In this document: one piece after another, positions 51,542 to 60,496 of the stretch | Numbering within the stretch: the stretch's first letter is position 1 | Layout: every line of letters begins with the position of its first letter | Assembly: GCA_905236755.1 (NCBI GenBank) | Contig: CAJOCR010000002.1 | Location: 90,344 to 154,343, forward strand | Length of the DNA: 64,000 nt | Source of the DNA: an uncultured Prevotella sp. | GTDB lineage: Bacteria; Bacteroidota; Bacteroidia; Bacteroidales; Bacteroidaceae | Direction of reading: 5' to 3' | Made by a program: the position numbers and the translations under genes | Notes under the pieces: generated by a model | What the model saw: the letters and a program-made list of their open reading frames with translations, nothing else | Databases searched by the model: none | Told to the model about the DNA's origin: nothing

Positions 51542-52630
51542 ATGTATAAAAAGATACTATATATTTTCGCTTTCTCCTTGCTGACAGCATGTTCTGCATC
51601 AGATACCGAGCTAAACAACAATGAACAGTCTCGCAATACTGATGCCGACATCATCGGCAAACCTGTTTGTTTCCTTGTTGGCGACGATGGCTACTCCCGT
51701 GCAAGTAACATAGATGCACTTCCCGAAAATAGTCGCTTTGTCTGCAATATGTTCTATCCTTCTTACAACACCCAATCATCTGAGTCCGTTGTATATGATC
51801 TTGAAAAGAAACAAACAGCATGGATGAAAGTATCTATTACTGACGACATAAACAAGACGGGTAATGCCACATATACACAAAACACACTTACATGGCAGAA
51901 CCGTAGATACCATGCTTTCGTTGCTCTTGCAGACTATAATCAATTAAAGGCAATTCCTTCTGAATACATCATCCCAAAGGAAGAAATTGTTTACGACCTC
52001 ACACGTGGAGAGAAAACAAAGATGGAAGAACAACCTGACCCTATCCTTGCCTTTACAAAGCTTATCCCTCAAACAGCAGAAGATAAGGTCAATCTGTTAT
52101 TCAAACATCAGTTCTCACAGATTCAGGTTAACATCTTCAACGATGATGCCGACCAGTCTGTAAGCATAGTTCCAGGAAATATTGCTAATGTAGAACTCGT
52201 TGGAGTATCTACCGAAGGACATGTGTTCACACAGATTGATGAAACAGGAACTCTTGCTGCCACCACAGGCAACACCATAGGCTTAGAATCAGAATCAGCA
52301 TTCTCTATGTTTTTAATGCCTACCCCAGAAGCCAATGCAGTAAGCTCGTTCAACGCCATTGCCTTTGGCACACTCAATGCCATTCGCATAACATGGTATG
52401 AGAGTGCTGATCATGAGCAGCATTCCGACTCTAATCGACATATCGTCACCTACACACTCTCTACCGATGAGAACTCTGTCGATGGTAGTCAACGCATCCT
52501 CCAAAGTGGTACAAAATACATCTATAATATCACCCTTCGTCGTGGTAGCATAGGAATGTTCCATGCTCAGATTGAAGACTGGGAGCTCGACGAAACAAAA
52601 TACGATTCTTCAGGTTCTATTGTTTACTAA
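51542..52630 (+). CDS. Fimbrillin-family lipoprotein 2 (single domain)
   Basis: The protein has 362 residues. The lipobox LLTAC gives Cys17, and the Arg site GYSRASN is at Arg53. A single fimbrillin unit has LFKHQFSQIQVNIF near 186 and closes IYNITLRRGSIGMFHAQIEDW near 328-348. The stop lies one base before the start of the next gene, so the two are tightly coupled. It may pair with the following large adhesin-like protein. Confidence 0.85.
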   Translation: MYKKILYIFAFSLLTACSASDTELNNNEQSRNTDADIIGKPVCFLVGDDGYSRASNIDALPENSRFVCNMFYPSYNTQSSESVVYDLEKKQTAWMKVSITDDINKTGNATYTQNTLTWQNRRYHAFVALADYNQLKAIPSEYIIPKEEIVYDLTRGEKTKMEEQPDPILAFTKLIPQTAEDKVNLLFKHQFSQIQVNIFNDDADQSVSIVPGNIANVELVGVSTEGHVFTQIDETGTLAATTGNTIGLESESAFSMFLMPTPEANAVSSFNAIAFGTLNAIRITWYESADHEQHSDSNRHIVTYTLSTDENSVDGSQRILQSGTKYIYNITLRRGSIGMFHAQIEDWELDETKYDSSGSIVY

Positions 52631-52631
52631 T

Positions 52632-55406
52632 ATGCGATATAATAAATATTACACACTTATCCTCTCTTTCATAGCATCATTACTGCTCACAAGCTGTACC
52701 GATGCTGTTGAATCACTCTTTTCTGATAACATAGAAGAGGGCGAAGAGGTGATGTTTACAACATATCTTTCTGAGAACAAGGTCTATTCACGTGCCGAAG
52801 CGTTGCACGATGGCGACAGCTACACCCTTGACAACGCACAATATAGTCCTGCCGTTGCCGGATATGTTTTCAACGTCAAGATGTATGAGAAAACAGAAAA
52901 TGCAGAACCTACATTAGTAGGCTCAGCTACATACTCTTCTCAGGACAAGTCTGCCGTTCTCAAACCTTCTTCTCTACTCTACTGGCCTTCAACACAAAAG
53001 AAATATGCCTTTGAGGCTACAGCTGGATCGGATATTCTATCTGATGAACAGACAACAGCAAAACTGGTTCAAAAGCAGGATCTTCTTCATGGTTATGCTT
53101 TCGAGCCTACAATAACCAATGACGAATGGACCGATAATTTGAATGCACTCAATTTCCATACCGCTTCAGAATGGAGTAAGATAAATAAGCAACGTGGTAT
53201 TAGTGACTCTCGCCAGATTCCACTCTTCATACGCCACCAGCGTGCTATGGTCACAGTCATCCTCAAAGCCTACGACACCTACGATAAGAATAAACTTTCT
53301 TTCTCTAACTACGGAGAAGACAAGAGTGTAATTGGTTATATCAACAGCTACAAAAACAACGATTCTGAATCGTCAAAAGATATAAAGATCAATCCTTGTG
53401 CTTTTGAAAAGGATATTGTATATGGTTCTGCAACTGAAAAGACAATTGCTTATCAGGCTGTTGTCGAACCTCATAACTATCTTACCGATAACGATGTCAT
53501 TACCGAAGTAAAGATTGCTGGTTCACGCTATCGTTTCCGCCCAAGCAACGACTACAAATACAAAACAGACGAAACAGCCAAGAATGCCTACAACCTTCAG
53601 GCTGGACAGCATCTTATCATTACTGCCACAATAGGTAATGACTCTCGACAGATAAGCATTACCGCTCAGATTGAAGACTGGGACAGCAAAACCATTAACG
53701 TTTCTCGTGATGATTTCGGTAATAGCGGACTCCAGATGACTATCCCTAACAAAGCAAAACTAATTGAATTCCTTAACAGCACGAAATATAATGTGCCTGG
53801 AGCAGTAGGTATCGTTACTGCAACATCAATCGACCTTGACGAAGGTGGAATATGGGAAAGCAGCTACGACCTGAAAGCTACTCTTAATGTTGCTGGAGCT
53901 ACTCTCTGTACCAGTGGTCGTCTGCTCAACAATATCACCTCTACAGGTGCTTTGCAAAATGCCAAGATAAAAATTCCAGAGAATGTGTCTCTTTCTTCTG
54001 CTGTTGCCCAAAACAATAGTGGTGTCATCAACCTTGTGTCTGTGAATGCAGAATCATCAGCTACAGCAACAGTTGCTGGACTTGTTGACAATAACGACAA
54101 GGGTATAATCACCAACTGCTCATCTAATCTTCATGTGTATGGAGAGGGAATAAAATACAATGGTAAGAAATATGTTGGCGGTATAGCAGGTATCTCTCAT
54201 AGTCAAACCGAAGGAAATGCCATTATTGCTGCTGTTGACGGATGTAAAGTTGACGCACGTGTTGACGGAACTTCTACCAATGTTTATGGCGGTGGTATTG
54301 CCGGATATGCTGATGGGCACATCACCAACAACACCTTTGAATATGGTATAACTCTTCTGCAAGACAAAGACCATTTCAAAAACATTACTGCTGACTATAG
54401 CAAAGAAGGAACGATAAGCATAGCAGGCAACTCTTGGTCAACAAAAGATACCAATATTTGTGACGATGTTACATTCGTTAATAACTACACTAATCCATAC
54501 GATGCAGTTATAGACCGTCAGAGTGAACTTGCCGAAGCATTAACAAATACAGATTATAACCTCACAGGCAAGCGCTATCGTCTGGCTGATAACTTTACAC
54601 TAACCAACTGGACAACAATAAAAGATGTTACTTTCATTCTTGAAGGTAACAACAAAACAATAGATAGCGATGGAATGCTTTTCCATACTGTCAGCGGAAA
54701 GGTTAGCAACCTCACTGTAAAGATCAACGGTAATCTTATTGCTACAAGCAACGAAAACAATACCGACGCCATTGCTCCTTTTGCCTACTCTGTATCAGGC
54801 GAAAATGCCGAGATAAACAATATCAAGATAAAGATGGCAAGCGACAACTATGTTCAGTCTGCCAATCCTTCAGGACTGGTGGTATGGGCAGAGAAAGGTG
54901 CAAAGATTATCAACTGCCAAAGCAATGCACGTGTAGTTGCCTATCTATCAAAGGCGCCTACCAATGGAGCATCTTTCCTCGTTGGTGGCATTGTGTCAAA
55001 TGCCAATAATTCAGAAATATCAGGTTGTAGCTATCATGCTGCAGAAAATACCTTGTACCAGCACGTTGCTTCGGGAACAACGGCATATGACAAGATATAT
55101 TTCGGTGCTATTCTCGGAGGTATCAACAGTACACACGAGATTACCCTCAACGACGGCAACATCACCGATTACGATGTTCTCATAAAATCATGCAACAGCT
55201 GGTTTATACCTGCTGAAGAAAGCGTGAACACAGGTACTATGATAGGTAATTCTGTTTATAACAATTATATGCTCATAGATACCAACTGTCAAGGTAACTG
55301 GTGGAAAGACACCAATTCACCTACTATCGGAAACAAGACTGGTAGCGTTGGCATTCGCAATAGCGTCGCTCCATCAGTTAGCACCCACAATGAATACAAT
55401 AAATAA
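52632..55406 (+). CDS. Fimbrillin-family lipoprotein with adhesin-like repeat region
   Basis: The protein has 924 residues from the ATG at 52632. The ORF extends to 52563 inside the previous gene, but the lipoprotein signal starts here (LLTSC, Cys22). The Arg site VYSRAE is at Arg54. The N-terminal fimbrillin unit ends near 350 (LIITATIGNDSRQISITAQIEDW). The next 570 residues are strand-rich with GLUG-like repeats (YVGGIAGISHSQ near 513, YGGGIAGYADGHI near 552, FLVGGIVSNANNSEI near 780), the look of a beta-helix. It is a good candidate tip adhesin. Confidence 0.85.
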   Translation: MRYNKYYTLILSFIASLLLTSCTDAVESLFSDNIEEGEEVMFTTYLSENKVYSRAEALHDGDSYTLDNAQYSPAVAGYVFNVKMYEKTENAEPTLVGSATYSSQDKSAVLKPSSLLYWPSTQKKYAFEATAGSDILSDEQTTAKLVQKQDLLHGYAFEPTITNDEWTDNLNALNFHTASEWSKINKQRGISDSRQIPLFIRHQRAMVTVILKAYDTYDKNKLSFSNYGEDKSVIGYINSYKNNDSESSKDIKINPCAFEKDIVYGSATEKTIAYQAVVEPHNYLTDNDVITEVKIAGSRYRFRPSNDYKYKTDETAKNAYNLQAGQHLIITATIGNDSRQISITAQIEDWDSKTINVSRDDFGNSGLQMTIPNKAKLIEFLNSTKYNVPGAVGIVTATSIDLDEGGIWESSYDLKATLNVAGATLCTSGRLLNNITSTGALQNAKIKIPENVSLSSAVAQNNSGVINLVSVNAESSATATVAGLVDNNDKGIITNCSSNLHVYGEGIKYNGKKYVGGIAGISHSQTEGNAIIAAVDGCKVDARVDGTSTNVYGGGIAGYADGHITNNTFEYGITLLQDKDHFKNITADYSKEGTISIAGNSWSTKDTNICDDVTFVNNYTNPYDAVIDRQSELAEALTNTDYNLTGKRYRLADNFTLTNWTTIKDVTFILEGNNKTIDSDGMLFHTVSGKVSNLTVKINGNLIATSNENNTDAIAPFAYSVSGENAEINNIKIKMASDNYVQSANPSGLVVWAEKGAKIINCQSNARVVAYLSKAPTNGASFLVGGIVSNANNSEISGCSYHAAENTLYQHVASGTTAYDKIYFGAILGGINSTHEITLNDGNITDYDVLIKSCNSWFIPAEESVNTGTMIGNSVYNNYMLIDTNCQGNWWKDTNSPTIGNKTGSVGIRNSVAPSVSTHNEYNK

Positions 55407-55408
55407 AA

Positions 55409-56830
55409 ATGAAAAAATATATCAAATATATGTGGCTTTTCTCGTTAGCACTATTTACCAGTTGTGCTAACGACGACACAACAGCAAACAATTCTACCAA
55501 CGATAATATTAACGAGGTTATTAACGTTGGTGGAACAGAATTGTCGTTTTCTCTACCCACTGGCGAAAACAATCGTATTCCTGTGCGCTACAAGGAATAC
55601 AGTCTTACCAACACAAACAGCAAATTCTATAATGCTTTTTTGTGGCAGGATGACGATAAGGCTTACCACATGACTGATACCGATAACAAGCCTTCTCGTT
55701 GGCTTAATAACGGACAGCATGAATTTCAGGCAATCTATTGGCCAGAAGCTTTGCTTACAGCATTTAATGATAAGTCTTTCAATACTACAGACCAGAATGA
55801 CGACAACTACACTCTGCTGTCTGAGTTTCTTGCCATTCAACCTAACTTCCGCATAAGCTCTACAGTAGAGAAGATTACACTTCCTTTTGCTCATCGTCTG
55901 GCACGCATTATTGCACATATCAACATCGACCCACTTCTTGGCGAAGATGTAAAACTACAGAATATCAGTTTCAAGAATGTTGATGTGCTTACAGGATTGA
56001 CTACTGGTACAAACTTCACCTATTCGCCTGTATGGGACAAAATAGACGAACTAAAGCCTCACACCCTGAAAGCTGATTCGGTATTCGATATTATCGTGCG
56101 CCCTACTTATTCTGTAGCAGCTAACGTGATGTACGACGAAACAGCAACCCCATCAACAAGCACCTGCCAGGTGAGCATTCTGCTATCTTCTGGACTTAAA
56201 TACAACAAGACTCTCTCTTACGCTCTTAATGCCAATCAGGAACTGAACGTGTATCTGAACGTAAATGCAGAAGGTGTTGACTTCAATAAATCGGTATCAG
56301 AAAAATGGGACGATAAAACTTATCACGATAAATACTATGAGCTTGATACCCCTAATCATACATTAGCAGAATCGGGTAGTAGTTGGCAACGTGCCCTTAC
56401 CTACTCTACGGATTCAGAATGGACAAAACATCTGTTCCAAGCAATAGAAGGAGGTGCTCATCATGGCGATTATTTTATCCTTGACAAGGATATTACAATC
56501 GACTATACCACCCTCTCGGATGAACAAAAGGAAATGATATCAAAAAATTCATTTGTCTTTACAGGTCATCTTGATGGTTTCGACCATACTATAACACTCA
56601 TGAACTTCCCAGAAGGTCGCACATCACTCTTCGATGGTATTAATACTAACTACACCACTATTCAGGAAGAAAAAATCACTCTTTCTGATGATAGAAAAAG
56701 CTATACTGGCTCATACAGCGAAGTATGGCAGGCTAATGTGCATCTTGAAAAAGACCAAAAAGGTATTTACCATTGGGTTCCAGAAATGGGCTATCGTGCC
56801 GAAGTCATAAATATTAATTTAAGTTTTTGA
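55409..56830 (+). CDS. Fimbrillin-family lipoprotein 3
   Basis: The protein has 473 residues. The lipobox LFTSC gives Cys19. Arg53 in NNRIPVR lies 34 residues later, at the usual distance although not in an SRA context. The fimbrillin core has LPFAHRLARIIAHI near 155 and closes LNVYLNVNAEGVDFNKSVSEKW near 280. The last 180 residues contain a DYFILDKDITIDY segment and GHLDGFDHTITL, resembling the start of a GLUG-type beta-helix. It is two bases after the previous gene. Confidence 0.8.
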   Translation: MKKYIKYMWLFSLALFTSCANDDTTANNSTNDNINEVINVGGTELSFSLPTGENNRIPVRYKEYSLTNTNSKFYNAFLWQDDDKAYHMTDTDNKPSRWLNNGQHEFQAIYWPEALLTAFNDKSFNTTDQNDDNYTLLSEFLAIQPNFRISSTVEKITLPFAHRLARIIAHINIDPLLGEDVKLQNISFKNVDVLTGLTTGTNFTYSPVWDKIDELKPHTLKADSVFDIIVRPTYSVAANVMYDETATPSTSTCQVSILLSSGLKYNKTLSYALNANQELNVYLNVNAEGVDFNKSVSEKWDDKTYHDKYYELDTPNHTLAESGSSWQRALTYSTDSEWTKHLFQAIEGGAHHGDYFILDKDITIDYTTLSDEQKEMISKNSFVFTGHLDGFDHTITLMNFPEGRTSLFDGINTNYTTIQEEKITLSDDRKSYTGSYSEVWQANVHLEKDQKGIYHWVPEMGYRAEVININLSF

Positions 56831-56841
56831 GTTTTTGCCCC

Positions 56842-56931
56842 CTTAAACTCTTGAACTCTTAAACTTCTTAAACTCTTAAACTTCTTGAACTCTTGAACTT
56901 CTTGAACTCTTAAACTCTTGAACTCATAAAC
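56842..56931. repeat. 8-9-bp CTTRAACT tandem repeats before a fimbrillin gene
   Basis: About 11 units of CTTGAACT/CTTAAACT(T) fill the 107-bp gap, ending 7 bp before the ATG at 56938. Slippage here would change spacing to that start. Confidence 0.85.
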
Positions 56932-56937
56932 TATAAT

Positions 56938-59373
56938 ATGAAGGTTAAAAATATAATAGTTCTATTATCAGCATTTATAATTGCATCGTGCAACGAAGAT
57001 GATATGCAGCTTACCGACCAGCAACGTGAGCTTATCGGACAGGCTGTCAACTTCGATGCTTCTATGGCTGATGTTTTTTCCACTCGTACAACATACAATC
57101 ATGATGGTAGTTTCAACGAGAACGACCAGCTAACTATCTATCGCCAGTATATTAGTAGCAATAATGCCAAAGAGTTTGATGCCGAAAGCGAAATAAGCCG
57201 TGTATATGTTTATGCCCCTACCGTTTCAGGCAGCATCTCTCTGGGAGCAGAATGGAAAGCTAAGAAGGGCGATTCGCTCATCTGGGAAAACGACAAAACT
57301 GTTCGTTTCCGTGCATGGGGAAGAAGTAATCTTGCCGATCTGCTCAAGAACTCAAGTAAGTCAAATTACTACCCAGACTTCACTATCTCCAGTTGGAAAG
57401 GTTCTTATGGTCCTACTGTAACCATACCTCTTCAGATGCGTCACCTTGCTTGTCGTATTGGTATTTCGCAGAAATCAGGAAACGAACTTGTTAGTGCCGA
57501 GATTTGTACTTCGGCTTCTGACTACACAGATTCTGAAGGTATGACTGCCGAAGAAAAGGCTGCTGCTGTTCAAGCTGCCTACGACCTTATGTGTATGCCT
57601 GCAGGTGTGAATATGACCAACGAAACACTCAACTCTATCACTCAAGAAGCTTTCAACGCTGAGAATACCGACTACAAGAACATTCACAAAAATGCAGGTA
57701 TTGTTGCTTTCAACACTCAAACAGCTGAATACATAAAGAACGAGGTTATGCGTCCTAAGTTCACATCAAATATCGACGGACGACTATATCTTATTTCTAT
57801 TCCTTATCAGTTTAGCAATAACCCTTCTAACGAGGAAAGAACTATCACTCTACCTGGTTTCACAAAGTTCAGAATATATCTTAAAGATGTTAACAACGGC
57901 GACCACAGTAACACACCAGGCGTTGAGGGCGATTGCCATTATCTCACTCTGGCTGATGTAAGCGATGACTTAAAAAACGGATTAACTCTTGAAGCTGGTA
58001 AGAGCTATATTTTCTCTGTGGGCTACCAGTATAACAAATTTACCGTTACACTCGTTGATAATCTTTCATGGACAGAACAAGAAATTGAAGCCAACAACGT
58101 AAGCGACGAGACAAAGACTTCGTCACGTGGCAGCTACGACTGGTTCCAGAAAGGCATGGAAAATTCTTTCCAGAACAACACCTTCACACCTGTATTCACT
58201 CTGAACACAAAGCAGGATTTCCTTGAGTTCATACAGATTGTAAACGGTACTACAGGAAGTACCAAGAACGGCATTACCGACAAGGGCGAAAAGGAAAATA
58301 AGAAATGGTATCTTTCCGACGATGAAGAAACTGAAGTTCCTTACCTCATTAACGACGAACAGGAAGGCGACCATATTCTATATAAACATTTCGTGCCTCA
58401 GACAAGTACCGTTGAAGCATATAGCTATCTCGACTGCCTTGATGCTGCTTTCTCTTTCTATAGAAGCGACCTCACATCAAACAACCATTTCAAGGTTGTT
58501 CTGGGTGCCGACATCGATCTTGAAGACGAAGAGATTGAAGCTATAGGCAATTCATCAGCACATCCTTTTTCTGGCTTCTTTGATGGAGCAGGACACGTTA
58601 TCAGGAATATTAACGTGAAGGGGGGAGCTCTCTTTGGCAATATCAAGGGTGGCGCAGTTACAAACCTTCGTATGGAGAGTGTTCACACCACATCACTTGC
58701 AAACAGCATTACTGCTGGCCCTGAGAAGTTTGGAGCATATATTGCAGGCATATCGCTTAAAGCCCCAACAACAAGTGCCATTGCCAACAGCATTAAAGGC
58801 AATAGCTATGTAGTAGGTTGCATACATGAAGGAACAGCCACACAAGCAATGGTAAATAGTGCCGACAACCTATTTATGTTTGGTTGTATGGAAACAGGTA
58901 AAGGCATCACGGCAGGTGCTTTGCTCGGAGCTTATTCTGGTACATCAAAATTCTTCGCCCCACAGGTGGACAAAGTGAAGTTCAACCGTTTCATGTGCAA
59001 CTATTACGATATTGAGAAATCGCCATCAGCTCATGCCGTAAGCACCATTACCGATGACTATCAGCCTCAGCAATATATTCGTGGAGCAAAATCTCACGTG
59101 CTGAAGGCAAAGACAGACAATCTGCTTAGCGATAAGCTTTTTTACAATAAGCTTACAGCCCTACAGAAACAAGAATTCTATGGTATTGCTCCTTGGAAAG
59201 CCATGAACTATGCCATCTATCAATATAATGCTATTAAAGGTCTTCCTGATGCAGCAAAATGCAATATGCACTATAGCGTTAGTTCTACCGGCTATCAGCA
59301 TCTCTATCCACAACTTTCAAAGGGTGTGCCAACAGAAGAATCCAACTGGGATGTAACCCAACAAAACAATTAA
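56938..59373 (+). CDS. Fimbrillin-family lipoprotein 4 with C-terminal GLUG-like region
   Basis: The protein has 811 residues. The lipobox IIASC gives Cys18, and the Arg site FSTRTT is at Arg50. The N-terminal fimbrillin-like unit has LQMRHLACRIGIS near 163 and closes YIFSVGYQYNKFTVTLVDNLSW near 358. The C-terminal 430 residues hold DFLEFIQIVNG, then DIDLEDEEIEAIG, then the GLUG-type FSGFFDGAGHVIRNINVKGGALFGNI near 543-568. It is a second adhesin-like subunit of the locus. It is preceded by simple repeats that could vary its expression. Confidence 0.82.
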   Translation: MKVKNIIVLLSAFIIASCNEDDMQLTDQQRELIGQAVNFDASMADVFSTRTTYNHDGSFNENDQLTIYRQYISSNNAKEFDAESEISRVYVYAPTVSGSISLGAEWKAKKGDSLIWENDKTVRFRAWGRSNLADLLKNSSKSNYYPDFTISSWKGSYGPTVTIPLQMRHLACRIGISQKSGNELVSAEICTSASDYTDSEGMTAEEKAAAVQAAYDLMCMPAGVNMTNETLNSITQEAFNAENTDYKNIHKNAGIVAFNTQTAEYIKNEVMRPKFTSNIDGRLYLISIPYQFSNNPSNEERTITLPGFTKFRIYLKDVNNGDHSNTPGVEGDCHYLTLADVSDDLKNGLTLEAGKSYIFSVGYQYNKFTVTLVDNLSWTEQEIEANNVSDETKTSSRGSYDWFQKGMENSFQNNTFTPVFTLNTKQDFLEFIQIVNGTTGSTKNGITDKGEKENKKWYLSDDEETEVPYLINDEQEGDHILYKHFVPQTSTVEAYSYLDCLDAAFSFYRSDLTSNNHFKVVLGADIDLEDEEIEAIGNSSAHPFSGFFDGAGHVIRNINVKGGALFGNIKGGAVTNLRMESVHTTSLANSITAGPEKFGAYIAGISLKAPTTSAIANSIKGNSYVVGCIHEGTATQAMVNSADNLFMFGCMETGKGITAGALLGAYSGTSKFFAPQVDKVKFNRFMCNYYDIEKSPSAHAVSTITDDYQPQQYIRGAKSHVLKAKTDNLLSDKLFYNKLTALQKQEFYGIAPWKAMNYAIYQYNAIKGLPDAAKCNMHYSVSSTGYQHLYPQLSKGVPTEESNWDVTQQNN

Positions 59374-59377
59374 AACA

Positions 59378-60484
59378 ATGAATATATCAAATAATTCAAC
59401 ATCGCACGAAGTGCGAATTACTCAACACTCAACATTCAAAATTCAACATTCAAAATGCTTCATAGCATTTTTATGTCTTCTGCTTACGGGATGCTCTTTA
59501 GATGCTCCCGAAGAAACTTCGTTACATTCAGACAAAGGAATATCGCTAACAACATCCATCTCACCTTTCTATGGTGAAGAACATAGCCGTTCAAATATTG
59601 AAGGAACAGACTTCCTTGCTGGCGACCGCATAAAACTAAAGGTTATATGCCCCTTCAGTCCTGGAAAAGAAATAGGAGAAACAACCTGGGGACATAGCAC
59701 CGACAGCTATTGGCTGCTGAAATGGAACGGCACCACATGGACAAATATCACAAGCGATGACAAGATTGATGTTGAAGCTAAATATGCCTATATGTCGGCT
59801 CCAAACATTCTTGAACATTTCGAGGCTCAACAAACACCCTATGTTTATACAGCTTCAACATGGTCTGAGAATATAGTGTTCACATCGCCAAGCAATAGAG
59901 TAATATCACAATACAGCTATGTGTTCCACGCCAATCAGCAAGACGAAAAAGACTATCTTGCGTCCGATCTGCTTTGGGCTCAGAATATAATGCAGACAGG
60001 TTCGTATAATGTTCATCTGCAATTTCATCACGTAATGGCAGCCTTGCAGATTACTCTTGATGACAGCGAACTCTCTACAAAGATTTCAGATAATGCCATT
60101 CTAACCCTTGAAGGTATGCCCGACATCGATCAGCAGGAAGTTGTTGTGGGGAACAAATATGCCGAATACAACAAAGATAAGTATCCTTACGGAATGACAG
60201 AAAAAGAAGCATGTTCAGCCGAAGATAATGGTAAGGTATTAGGTATTGCCATCAACGACGATAGTAAGCAGAAAGCCACAGTAACCTCGTTTGCCAATAT
60301 TGAGCAAAATGCCATTTACACAGCCCACAAGAGCGGAAAAGTATATCGACTCATACTTCCTCCTTGTTCGCTTTCCGAGGCACCGGTTGTATGGCTTCGT
60401 GACGGAAACCGTCGATTCAAGATGACTCTCTCCATCAAAGAGTTTACAGAAGGAACATTATATAAAGTAACAATGAAACTCTAA
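59378..60484 (+). CDS. Fimbrillin-family lipoprotein 5 with repeat-derived N-terminus
   Basis: The protein has 368 residues. The first 25 residues are encoded by dispersed intergenic-type repeat (an ATTCAACATTCAAAATTC run). A normal signal, CFIAFLCLLLTGC, follows, with lipid Cys39. No in-frame Met lies closer to the signal. The Arg site HSRSN is at Arg71, 32 residues after Cys. The single fimbrillin domain has LQFHHVMAALQITL near 215. It ends GTLYKVTMKL without the usual D-W strand, so the C-terminus is shorter than in its paralogues. It may be a minor subunit. Signal function with the extended N-region is unproven. Confidence 0.78.
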   Translation: MNISNNSTSHEVRITQHSTFKIQHSKCFIAFLCLLLTGCSLDAPEETSLHSDKGISLTTSISPFYGEEHSRSNIEGTDFLAGDRIKLKVICPFSPGKEIGETTWGHSTDSYWLLKWNGTTWTNITSDDKIDVEAKYAYMSAPNILEHFEAQQTPYVYTASTWSENIVFTSPSNRVISQYSYVFHANQQDEKDYLASDLLWAQNIMQTGSYNVHLQFHHVMAALQITLDDSELSTKISDNAILTLEGMPDIDQQEVVVGNKYAEYNKDKYPYGMTEKEACSAEDNGKVLGIAINDDSKQKATVTSFANIEQNAIYTAHKSGKVYRLILPPCSLSEAPVVWLRDGNRRFKMTLSIKEFTEGTLYKVTMKL

Positions 60485-60496
60485 CCCTACTGAATA

